Of a stretch of DNA of 5,251 nucleotides, positions 1-5,202 are shown piece by piece (position 1 is the stretch's first letter; every line of letters begins with the position of its first letter). This DNA is from CAZFCK01 sp964517355 (GTDB lineage Bacteria; Desulfobacterota; Desulfovibrionia; Desulfovibrionales; Desulfovibrionaceae). The position numbers and the translations under genes are program-made. The notes under the pieces are model-generated. The model saw only the letters and a list, made by a program, of their open reading frames with translations. It did not search any database and had not been told where the DNA came from. The stretch spans positions 1-5,251 of the forward strand of contig CAZFCK010000289.1 in the NCBI GenBank assembly GCA_964517355.1, written 5' to 3'.

Positions 1-17
1 TTCCAGGGAAATGCATA

Positions 18-52
18 AGAGCATCTAGCGCTTTTCAAGCGTGAGATGCTCT
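18..52. repeat. Long imperfect hairpin
   Basis: AGAGCATCT (18-26) is exactly complementary to AGATGCTCT (44-52). Inside this, CGCTT (29-33) pairs with AAGCG (37-41) around a TTC loop, with one A/G mismatch and one G-T pair between the two stems. The structure is long enough to be stable as RNA on either strand. No T-run follows it on the + strand; on the - strand it is followed by TTATGCATTT, which is only weakly terminator-like. It could be a REP-like intergenic palindromic unit or the transcript end of a gene outside the window. The pairing is seen directly; the role is inferred. Confidence 0.7.
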
Positions 53-53
53 A

Positions 54-76
54 ACATTTCAGATGTATTGAAATGT
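54..76. repeat. Second hairpin, abutting the first
   Basis: ACATTTCA (54-61) pairs perfectly with TGAAATGT (69-76) around a 7-base loop. It begins two bases after the larger hairpin ends, so the two form a tandem twin-hairpin block. Such paired palindromes are typical of repetitive extragenic units, but only one copy lies in this window, so family membership cannot be shown here. Confidence 0.6.
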
Positions 77-399
77 GGCTATGTCCTTAACTCCGCAATG
101 TGGGAACGACTTTTTTTCCGAGGGGAAGAACCTCTTTCAAGAACTTCAGCCCTTGGGCGCGGTTGTATCGCGCCTTAGGGATGAAGATAGCAGCGCTGGT
201 TTTCCCCCTCGCATATCCAGTGAATTGATCAGCGTTTCCTTAATCTTCATCCATACATTAACGCCCCAACTACCCAACACTTCCACTTCTTCAGCCAGGG
301 CAGACCGGCCACATCCAGCAACGTTATTTACGAAGCTATCCAAGGCTGCCCGGCTTGCCCCTGCCCTCCTTTTATCCTGAATCTCATGCCGCAGGATGC
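77..399. other. Gap with no convincing gene
   Basis: About 320 bases without a supportable gene. Short open frames exist on both strands (75-380 on +, 146-415 on -), but they lack a credible start with a ribosome-binding site and show no motif that I recognise. On the minus strand the frame ending at 146 could be joined by one frameshift to another that stays open down to a TAA at 87-89, just before the twin hairpins. That pattern would fit an eroded gene but is not proof. No RNA gene or insertion-sequence end was recognised. Confidence 0.5.
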
Positions 400-426
400 T
401 TGACACCCCTTCCAAAACTTTTTAAT
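400..426 (+). promoter_or_regulatory. Candidate tetR-operon promoter
   Basis: A perfect -35 hexamer TTGACA lies at 400-405. TTTAAT at 421-426 matches five of six bases of TATAAT, at a short 15-base spacing. An alternative -10 slightly further downstream would restore normal spacing but matches less well. The candidate -10 runs into the left edge of the palindromic operator at 424-456, the arrangement expected for autorepression. The assignment rests on hexamer matching only. Confidence 0.45.
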
Positions 427-456
427 GAATATGTTCATATATTGAACATGTTCATT
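424..456. promoter_or_regulatory. TetR-type operator, two tandem palindromes
   Basis: A 33-bp inverted repeat centred on base 440. AATGAA (424-429) and ATGTTCA (431-437) mirror TGAACAT (443-449) and TTCATT (451-456), with a single mismatched pair (430/450). It can also be read as two 12-bp palindromes 17 bp apart: TGAATATGTTCA (426-437, one imperfect position) and TGAACATGTTCA (443-454, perfect). The site ends 22 bases before the tetR ATG and overlaps the candidate -10. TetR-family repressors commonly bind such palindromes in front of their own gene, and a doubled site suggests two dimers binding together. The symmetry is seen directly; binding by the adjacent TetR is inferred. Confidence 0.75.
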
Positions 457-478
457 TTTAGACTTAGCGGTGAGAATG

Positions 479-1120
479 ATGACAGTCGAAATCAAGAAAG
501 AGACCATACGTCAGAGACAAAAAAGGGAAACAAGGACGCTAATCCTCAAGGCGGCGCGCACCCTTTTCACTTCGTCCGGCTTTGCGGACACCACAATCAG
601 AGCCATCGCTAGCGAAGCAGGAATTGGGCTCGGCACCGTTTTCAATTACTTTCCAGACAAAACATCCCTTCTTATCGCGGCCCTCATTGACGATCTGGGT
701 AAAATCCAGATGGAAGCCATGCACTCATACCCGAAGCATGGTTCCTTTCTAGACAAGTTTCTTCATTTCTCCGAGCAATACTTTCGTTACTATGCCGCCA
801 ATATCCCACTATCGAGAATCCTGCTAAAAGAGATGCTGTTTGTTGAAGGTGAATGCGTGAATATTCTTAAAGAGCAGTATTCACAGTACCTGACACTGTT
901 GACAGTGTTTTTGAAAGAAGATGATGATGTTTATAGATACGAATACAATGGTGATGCTCATCTGCTGGCAGAGTGCTTGTTCTCTAACTATTATTTTGTA
1001 CTTCTTGCAGGATTAAGCAGTGATAGTTTTGACGTTGAACTTCAAATAGCGAAGTTAAAACAAATGACTTCAATAACTCTGCAAACATATTTTGCAACAA
1101 ATGGAGTGTGCAGACAATGA
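479..1120 (+). CDS. TetR/AcrR-family transcriptional repressor
   Basis: A 213-residue DNA-binding regulator, a normal length for the family. The N-terminal TetR_N domain covers about residues 15-65. It has the helix 1 pattern LILKAARTLF (21-30), GFADTTIRAIASEAGIG (34-50) as the helix-turn-helix, and the hallmark GTVFNYFPDKTSLL (52-65), whose F-N-Y-F-x-x-K replaces the usual Y-x-Y-F-x-x-K. The remainder is the variable ligand-binding and dimerisation half, rich in aromatic and hydrophobic residues, so a small hydrophobic effector is likely but cannot be named. ATG 479 is chosen because GGTGAG (469-474) sits a workable distance upstream; ATG 476 and GTG 470 are in-frame alternatives. The gene sits directly behind a double palindromic operator, so autorepression is likely. 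Its stop codon overlaps the start of the methyltransferase gene, putting both in one operon. Base composition is clearly more AT-rich than cydAB downstream. Confidence 0.9.
   Translation: MTVEIKKETIRQRQKRETRTLILKAARTLFTSSGFADTTIRAIASEAGIGLGTVFNYFPDKTSLLIAALIDDLGKIQMEAMHSYPKHGSFLDKFLHFSEQYFRYYAANIPLSRILLKEMLFVEGECVNILKEQYSQYLTLLTVFLKEDDDVYRYEYNGDAHLLAECLFSNYYFVLLAGLSSDSFDVELQIAKLKQMTSITLQTYFATNGVCRQ
893..912 (+). other. Terminator-like hairpin inside tetR
   Basis: ACACTGT (893-899) pairs perfectly with ACAGTGT (902-908) around a two-base centre, and T908-T912 form a short T-run. The stem is short with moderate GC content, and it lies within coding sequence translated by ribosomes, so efficient termination is doubtful. 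It may be coincidental, or may attenuate read-through when translation is poor. Confidence 0.25.
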
Positions 1121-2130
1121 AAATTAAATATTTATACTCACTATATCAAGTGATGTTGATGCCTGGCTTTTTCAAAATACTGAGGGACTTGAAGTCATAC
1201 CTGCGATTTAATTTTGTACATTCCGCACTTGATTCCGGACTTATTCTAGCACTGGATTCCTCAAAATCATATGAACAGCTTGTAGACGAACTACAGGTTT
1301 CCAACACCGAATTATTAGACGCGCTTTTAGATGTTGGGGTCTCCATTGGCGAATTGTCCCACAAAAACGAACTTTACAGTCTCAAGGGGAAAATTTCAAA
1401 AGCAGTATCCTCTGAAAAAGGAGAGGCTCTAGGCGCATTGATTCAGGCCAATGCCACCTATTACAACTCAGCCTACAGGAACCTGACCGGTCGCCTGAAA
1501 GGACAAGAATTAAGCGATGACCTCGAGCACATCGGCAACTTGGTCGCAAAAGCATCAAAAATTCAAGAACCTTTTATTAAGCACTTTATTGCGGACGCTG
1601 TAGGCGGAAATGGCCGTATGAAGTTGCTGGAAATTGGATGCGGGTCAGGGGCGTTCATGAAAGCTGCATATGAGGCAAACAACAACCTATCAGGGCTTGG
1701 GATTGATTGTGATAAAAATGTTGTCAGGCAGGCAGCTGATAATATTTCTAAATGGGGTCTGAATGATCGATTCGATATCGCTTTTGGAGACATCAGAACG
1801 TTTGACATCGGAGATGATGGGCCCTTTGACTATATCTCGCTATATAATGTTCTTTATTACTTTACTTCCAAGGAGCAAGTCGATCTGATAAGAAAATTGC
1901 GCTCAAGCCTCTCCCCAAAAGGCAAACTGGCAATAGTCACGACAACCAAAAGTAATGGAAAAGATCCCATGGCTGCGAATCTTAATCTTGTGAATTGCTC
2001 GCTAAAAGGCGTTAGTGCAGTTCCGCACTTAGCCATTGTTCAGAAAGTTCTTGCAGAATCGGGATACGGCACTGTCCAAACGACACCTCTTCTGCCAGGA
2101 AGTGCCGTATATTTTATACTCGCCCAATAA
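1117..2130 (+). CDS. Class I SAM-dependent methyltransferase with N-terminal helical domain
   Basis: A 337-residue protein predicted to transfer a methyl group from S-adenosylmethionine. Residues about 30-95 (HSALDSGLILAL, then a helical stretch, then ELYSLKGK) resemble the winged-helix dimerisation domain of small-molecule O- and C-methyltransferases. The Rossmann-type catalytic domain begins near residue 165: motif I is LLEIGCGSGAF (170-180), the acidic end of strand 2 is GIDCD (195-199), motif II is around FGDIRTFD (223-230), motif III is FDYISLYNVLYYF (237-249), and LSPKGKLAIVTTT (265-277) follows. The C-terminus ends in a hydrophobic strand. ATG 1117 overlaps the tetR TGA as ATGA, and GGAG at 1103-1106 serves as ribosome-binding site, so it beats the in-frame GTG 1108. 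The coupling suggests that the TetR ligand is the enzyme's substrate or a related compound. Substrate and target atom are unknown; an RNA or protein substrate is less likely but not excluded. No signal peptide is seen, so it is probably cytosolic. Confidence 0.85.
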   Translation: MKIKYLYSLYQVMLMPGFFKILRDLKSYLRFNFVHSALDSGLILALDSSKSYEQLVDELQVSNTELLDALLDVGVSIGELSHKNELYSLKGKISKAVSSEKGEALGALIQANATYYNSAYRNLTGRLKGQELSDDLEHIGNLVAKASKIQEPFIKHFIADAVGGNGRMKLLEIGCGSGAFMKAAYEANNNLSGLGIDCDKNVVRQAADNISKWGLNDRFDIAFGDIRTFDIGDDGPFDYISLYNVLYYFTSKEQVDLIRKLRSSLSPKGKLAIVTTTKSNGKDPMAANLNLVNCSLKGVSAVPHLAIVQKVLAESGYGTVQTTPLLPGSAVYFILAQ

Positions 2131-2153
2131 GTTGTGTATTTCATATGTGGCTA

Positions 2154-2188
2154 CGACTTTCTGGCCATAAGAAAAACAAATAAAGTCG
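2154..2188. repeat. Inverted repeat after the methyltransferase gene
   Basis: CGACTTT (2154-2160) is exactly complementary to AAAGTCG (2182-2188), with a 21-base A-rich loop. It lies 24 bases past the methyltransferase stop. The large loop and lack of a T-run make it a weak candidate for an intrinsic terminator. Confidence 0.3.
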
Positions 2189-2212
2189 CTGGCTTTCGCG
2201 CCCGCACGACGA

Positions 2213-2229
2213 CCAGGGGAGACCTCTGG
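2213..2229 (+). terminator. Weak hairpin, possible transcript end
   Basis: CCAGGGG (2213-2219) pairs with CCTCTGG (2223-2229) with one G-T pair and a three-base AGA loop. It is compact and GC-rich, the best stem-loop downstream of the methyltransferase gene, but no T-run follows directly; the nearest T-rich stretch is at 2257-2261. It could end the tetR operon transcript or merely protect its 3' end. Confidence 0.3.
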
Positions 2230-2259
2230 ACGCCGGAAAAAGTCTTTGTATCCTCATTT

Positions 2260-2287
2260 TTATAATATATACAATGGAGTTATAATA
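2260..2287 (+). promoter_or_regulatory. Two TATAAT hexamers, possible orphan promoter
   Basis: TTATAATA occurs at 2260-2267 and again at 2280-2287, giving two perfect TATAAT sequences 20 bases apart. No good -35 hexamer is visible at normal spacing for either, and no gene starts just downstream. This is either AT-rich spacer or the promoter of an unseen small transcript. Confidence 0.25.
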
Positions 2288-2580
2288 CGAACTTGCTCCG
2301 GTAAGTCGTATATGCCCCCCCTGGATCCGCGGTTATCGCAATTCGCATTGTCAACATCCTCACAAGTCATACCAGCCACAACGTTTTGGTGATTCTTAAG
2401 CCCCGGAGGCATTCCCGCTTCACCCAATTGTCGAAGTCATTCCTCATCGTTCGACACACCCAATCTGTCTTCGGAGTGTTCCTTCCATGAACGGCACCTC
2501 CCCCACAAAAATCCCGATACGTATTTTTCCAACTTTCATATAAGAAAGCTGGCAGCAAAATAAAAACTATGAAATAATTC

Positions 2581-2620
2581 TTGCAAATGGTTTCTAATTC
2601 GTATTAAGAATGATTTGCAA
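2581..2620. promoter_or_regulatory. 40-bp inverted repeat with TTGCAAAT arms
   Basis: TTGCAAAT (2581-2588) and ATTTGCAA (2613-2620) are perfect inverted copies, 24 bases apart. The right half, AAGAATGATTTGCAATA (2606-2622), resembles Fur-family boxes; by hand it matches 11 of 19 positions of the enterobacterial consensus, which is marginal. It lies about 150 bases upstream of cydA, so it could bind a Fur/PerR-type or other dimeric regulator of the oxidase. The repeat is seen directly; the regulator is a guess. Confidence 0.4.
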
Positions 2621-2670
2621 TAAGCGCCGGGCTGTCTACCGCTTTTGTTGAGCAATGTCATCGGGCAGTG

Positions 2671-2697
2671 CTGACACCCCTTGTCAAGAAGTGTCAG
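2671..2697. promoter_or_regulatory. 27-bp palindrome in the cydA promoter region
   Basis: CTGACAC (2671-2677) mirrors GTGTCAG (2691-2697) around a second palindrome, CTTGTCAAG (2680-2688), all centred on base 2684; only two base pairs (2678/2690 and 2679/2689) break the symmetry. It overlaps the candidate -35 TTGTCA of cydA, a position typical of a repressor operator. It does not match the TetR operator at 424-456, nor the TTGTGA-type Rex or CRP/FNR-type sites that might be expected for an oxidase gene. The binding protein is unknown. Confidence 0.55.
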
Positions 2698-2710
2698 GAT
2701 GCATTGATAT
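2681..2710 (+). promoter_or_regulatory. Candidate cydAB promoter
   Basis: TTGTCA (2681-2686) matches five of six bases of the -35 consensus. TGATAT (2705-2710), 18 bases further on, is a weak -10 with three matches, ending in AT. The -35 lies inside the 27-bp palindrome, so a bound protein would probably block polymerase. Transcription would start about 50-55 bases before the cydA ATG. The weak -10 leaves room for activator dependence or another start. Confidence 0.35.
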
Positions 2711-2770
2711 CTTTGGTTGAGGTTGAGGATTTCCCGCCTGGCGCAGACCACCACTTCAAAGGGGGAGTGT

Positions 2771-4072
2771 ATGGACGTTTTGCTTCTGTCGCGACTGCAG
2801 TTCGCGGCCGCCACAATGTTCCACTTCATCTTCGTGCCGGTCACGCTCGGTTTGTCCGTGATCATCGCCGTGATGCAAACCAAGTATTACCGCAGCGGCG
2901 ACGAACAGTACAAGCGCATGGCCAAATTCTGGGGAAAACTCTTTCTCATCAACTTCGCCCTCGGCGTGGTCACGGGCATCACGCTGGAATTCCAGTTCGG
3001 GACCAACTGGTCGCGCTATTCCGAGTACGTGGGCGATATTTTCGGCTCACTGCTGGCCATTGAGGCCACGGTGGCCTTTTTTCTGGAGTCCACGTTTCTC
3101 GCGGTCTGGGTTTTCGGCTGGGACCGACTTTCCAAGAAAACGCATCTCACGAGCATCTGGCTCGTGGCCATCGCCTCCAATCTTTCCGCGCTCTGGATTC
3201 TGCTGGCCAACGGCTGGATGCAGCACCCCGTGGGCTATACGATCCGCAACGGCCGCGCCGAGCTGACGGATTTCTTCGCCGTCGTCACCAACAGCTTCGG
3301 GTGGCAGGAATTCTTCCACACCGTATCGGGATCGTGGATGCTCGCCGGATTTTTCGTCATGGGCATATCGGCATATCACCTGCTGCGGCGCCGGGAAGAG
3401 GATTTCTTTCACAAATCCTTTAAGATCGGCGCGGTGTTCGCCCTCGTTTTCTCCCTGGCCGTGGCCGGTCAAGGACATTTCCACGGCAATGAAGTGGCCG
3501 CCACCCAGCCCACCAAGCTCGCGGCCATGGAATCGCATTGGGAAACCCAGGACGGCGCCCCCATGTATCTGTTGCAGGTGCCCAGCCTGACCGGGGAAGG
3601 CAACATGATTGAAGCCCTGCCCATTCCCGGAATGTTGAGCATCCTGGCCTACAACGACCCCAACGCCACCGTGCGCGGGCTCAACGATTGGCCGGAATCC
3701 GAACGGCCGCCCGTGTTTCTGACCTTTGCCAGCTTCCGGCTCATGGTGGGGCTCGGCACCCTGTTCATCGTGCTCGCCGTGCTTGCCTGGGTATGGCGCG
3801 ACAAACTCCAGGACAGGCGCTGGCTGCTCAAGGTCCTGCTCTGGAGCATCCCCCTGCCTTACATCGCCTTGCAGGCTGGGTGGATCGTCGCGGAAGTCGG
3901 GCGCCAACCCTGGATCGTCTACGGCCTGATGCGCACCTCGGACGCCGTCTCTCCCGTGGCCGCCAGCCAGGTCGCCGTATCCTTGCTGGCCTTTATCGTG
4001 GTCTATACCCTGCTCGGCGTGGCGGATATCTATCTCCTGAGAAAATACGCGATCAAGGGCCCTGGTAAATAG
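2771..4072 (+). CDS. cydA: Cytochrome bd ubiquinol/menaquinol oxidase subunit I
   Basis: Catalytic subunit of the bd-type terminal oxidase. It oxidises quinol on the outer side of the inner membrane and reduces O2 to water at haems b595/d. The protein has 433 residues, the short-Q-loop class (E. coli CydA is about 520). Residues expected from E. coli are present: His18 (H19), Glu98 and Glu106 in IEATVAFFLES (E99/E107), His183 in FFHTVSG (H186) and Met325 in FRLMVG (M393) for haem b558, Lys249 and Glu254 in TKLAAMESHWET for the quinol loop, and GRQPW at 377-381. Nine hydrophobic segments are plausible. ATG 2771 is chosen because AAAGGGGGAG (2758-2767) precedes it and the protein then starts MDVLLLSRLQF like other CydA; an upstream in-frame TTG (2717) would add 18 unlikely residues. 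It is followed 56 bases later by cydB. The GC-rich composition contrasts with the tetR cassette upstream. Confidence 0.97.
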   Translation: MDVLLLSRLQFAAATMFHFIFVPVTLGLSVIIAVMQTKYYRSGDEQYKRMAKFWGKLFLINFALGVVTGITLEFQFGTNWSRYSEYVGDIFGSLLAIEATVAFFLESTFLAVWVFGWDRLSKKTHLTSIWLVAIASNLSALWILLANGWMQHPVGYTIRNGRAELTDFFAVVTNSFGWQEFFHTVSGSWMLAGFFVMGISAYHLLRRREEDFFHKSFKIGAVFALVFSLAVAGQGHFHGNEVAATQPTKLAAMESHWETQDGAPMYLLQVPSLTGEGNMIEALPIPGMLSILAYNDPNATVRGLNDWPESERPPVFLTFASFRLMVGLGTLFIVLAVLAWVWRDKLQDRRWLLKVLLWSIPLPYIALQAGWIVAEVGRQPWIVYGLMRTSDAVSPVAASQVAVSLLAFIVVYTLLGVADIYLLRKYAIKGPGK

Positions 4073-4128
4073 AACGGCGCACTGCCGGATACAGACAACT
4101 ATACGATTGAAACACGAGGTTTTCCGCT

Positions 4129-5154
4129 ATGCTCGAAACGATCTGGTTCGTACTGTGGGGCGTGTTGTGGGCCGTCTATTTCATTCTCGACGGCTTTGAC
4201 TTCGGCATGGGCACGCTTATGCCCTTTCTGGCCAAAAACGACACCGATAAACGCATCATGTACAACGCCGTGGGTCCCTTTTGGGACGGCAACGAAGTCT
4301 GGCTGATCACGGCCGGGGGCGTGACCTTCGCCGCGTTTCCCCGCACCTACGCGGTGATGTTCAGCGGCCTGTATTCCGCGCTGCTCCTGCTGCTTTTCGC
4401 GCTCATCCTGCGCGGCGTCACCTTTGAATTCCGCGGCAAAGTGCACAACCAGGCCTGGCGCTCATTGTGGGACGCCTGCCACGTGTTGGGCAGCTTTCTC
4501 CCGGCCTTGCTGCTCGGGGTGGCCTTTGCCAACATCTTCAAGGGCATTCCCATCGACGCCGAGGGCATCAACCAGGGGAACCTCTTCTCCCTGCTCAACC
4601 CCTACGGCCTGCTCGGCGGCGTGCTCTTCGTGCTCATGTTCTGCTATCACGGCGCGCTCTGGCTGGCCATCAAAGGACATGGGGAAATGGAACACCGGGG
4701 AGCGGGAGCCGCGCTTGTCCTCTGGCCCTGGCTGCTTGGCGTCACCATCCTCTTTCTGGGGTACACGGCCATGGTCACGGACCTGTTCGCCAATTACGCC
4801 AAAATCCCCCCGCTCACCGTCTTCATCTTCTTGCCTCTCATCGGCCTTGGGTTGACGCGCATCTTTTTGGGATCCGCAAAATATTGGGCCTCCTGGGCCA
4901 TGAGCGCGCTCTTCATCCTGGGGGTCACGCTGTTCGGCGTCATCGGCATCTTTCCGGCCTTGCTGCCCTCCAGCCTGAATCCCGATTTTTCCATGACCAT
5001 CCACAACTCGGCTTCCAGCCCCCTGACCCTGCAAATCATGCTCGTGGTGGCCCTGATAGCCGTGCCCATCGTCATCCTGTACCAGGCCTGGGTCTATAAG
5101 ACCTTCAGCTTCCGCCTGACCAAGGAAGACCTGGAATACGAAGAGGCCTACTAG
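4129..5154 (+). CDS. cydB: Cytochrome bd ubiquinol/menaquinol oxidase subunit II
   Basis: Second integral membrane subunit of cytochrome bd, needed for haem assembly and stability of the complex. At 341 residues it is slightly shorter than E. coli CydB (379) but complete. Signatures are DGFDFGMG (21-28), FWDGNEVWLITAGG (51-64), with Asp53 aligning to E. coli Asp58 of the proposed proton route, GVAFANIFKGIP (130-141), GNLFSLLNPYGLLGG (150-164), and the C-terminal ITKED-like RLTKEDLEYEEAY. Many hydrophobic helices span the whole length. ATG 4129 has GAGG at 4116-4119, nine bases upstream. It is separated from cydA by 56 bases with no terminator and is surely co-transcribed. No small third subunit (CydX/CydS type) is visible after the stop, and the assembly transporter genes cydDC are not in this window. 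Confidence 0.97.
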   Translation: MLETIWFVLWGVLWAVYFILDGFDFGMGTLMPFLAKNDTDKRIMYNAVGPFWDGNEVWLITAGGVTFAAFPRTYAVMFSGLYSALLLLLFALILRGVTFEFRGKVHNQAWRSLWDACHVLGSFLPALLLGVAFANIFKGIPIDAEGINQGNLFSLLNPYGLLGGVLFVLMFCYHGALWLAIKGHGEMEHRGAGAALVLWPWLLGVTILFLGYTAMVTDLFANYAKIPPLTVFIFLPLIGLGLTRIFLGSAKYWASWAMSALFILGVTLFGVIGIFPALLPSSLNPDFSMTIHNSASSPLTLQIMLVVALIAVPIVILYQAWVYKTFSFRLTKEDLEYEEAY

Positions 5155-5179
5155 GCTGTGTTTCTAATACCATATCCCA

Positions 5180-5199
5180 TTTCTAAATTAATTTAGAAA
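5180..5199. repeat. Perfect 20-bp AT-rich palindrome
   Basis: TTTCTAAATT is followed directly by its reverse complement AATTTAGAAA, giving a perfect 20-bp palindrome that starts 26 bases after the cydB stop and lies just before the G/C-rich hairpin. As RNA it would be a weak AU hairpin, so a protein-binding site, or part of a two-step termination region, is as likely as an RNA structure. Confidence 0.6.
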
Positions 5200-5202
5200 A
5201 GT

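Larger units (their letters stand above)
2131..2770. other. Long gap upstream of cydA, no convincing gene
   Basis: A 640-base stretch. I find no gene with a start, ribosome-binding site and recognisable product. A 63-codon minus-strand frame (2367-2558) is open, as is a second frame nearby, but neither shows a known motif. The left part (2131-2350) is mixed in composition, with a small hairpin and an AT-rich segment holding two TATAAT hexamers. The right part (2570-2770) holds two inverted repeats and the likely cydA promoter. A poor terminator-like region follows the methyltransferase stop, so where that transcript ends is unclear. Remnant DNA between an inserted cassette and the native cydAB promoter is a plausible reading. 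Confidence 0.5.

Noticed and set aside
75..380. 101-codon plus-strand frame upstream of tetR
   Set aside because: The start codon lies inside the hairpin at 54-76, no ribosome-binding site is evident, and the Ser/Pro/Leu-rich sequence has no recognisable domain.
470..478. GTG 470 or ATG 476 as the tetR start
   Set aside because: The only ribosome-binding-like sequence, GGTGAG at 469-474, overlaps or abuts them and is best spaced for ATG 479. ATG 476 cannot be fully excluded.
1108..1116. GTG 1108 as the methyltransferase start
   Set aside because: GGAG at 1103-1106 would be one base away, too close; ATG 1117 has proper spacing and gives an ATGA overlap with tetR.
2477..2492. TGTTC...GAAC inverted pair as a second TetR operator
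   Set aside because: Only four to five bases per arm match, in the opposite arrangement and spacing to the sites at 424-456.
2367..2558. 63-codon minus-strand frame
   Set aside because: No ribosome-binding site was seen, no motif was recognised, and it is short enough to arise by chance. A neighbouring frame is open for a similar length, so openness is not informative here.
2717..2770. TTG start extending CydA by 18 residues
   Set aside because: The ATG at 2771 has a strong ribosome-binding site and matches the usual CydA N-terminus; the extension is polar and unlike CydA.
3047..3907. 286-codon open frame on the minus strand
   Set aside because: It lies wholly inside cydA, which has full family signatures. 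Long antisense frames are common opposite GC-rich genes, and the composition (many Gly, His, Gln, Glu) is typical of such shadows.
4462..5099. Open frames of 190 codons (minus) and 210 codons (plus) inside cydB
   Set aside because: Both are out-of-frame shadows of cydB with skewed composition (Arg/Pro/His or Gly/Glu/Gln rich) and no recognisable motif.
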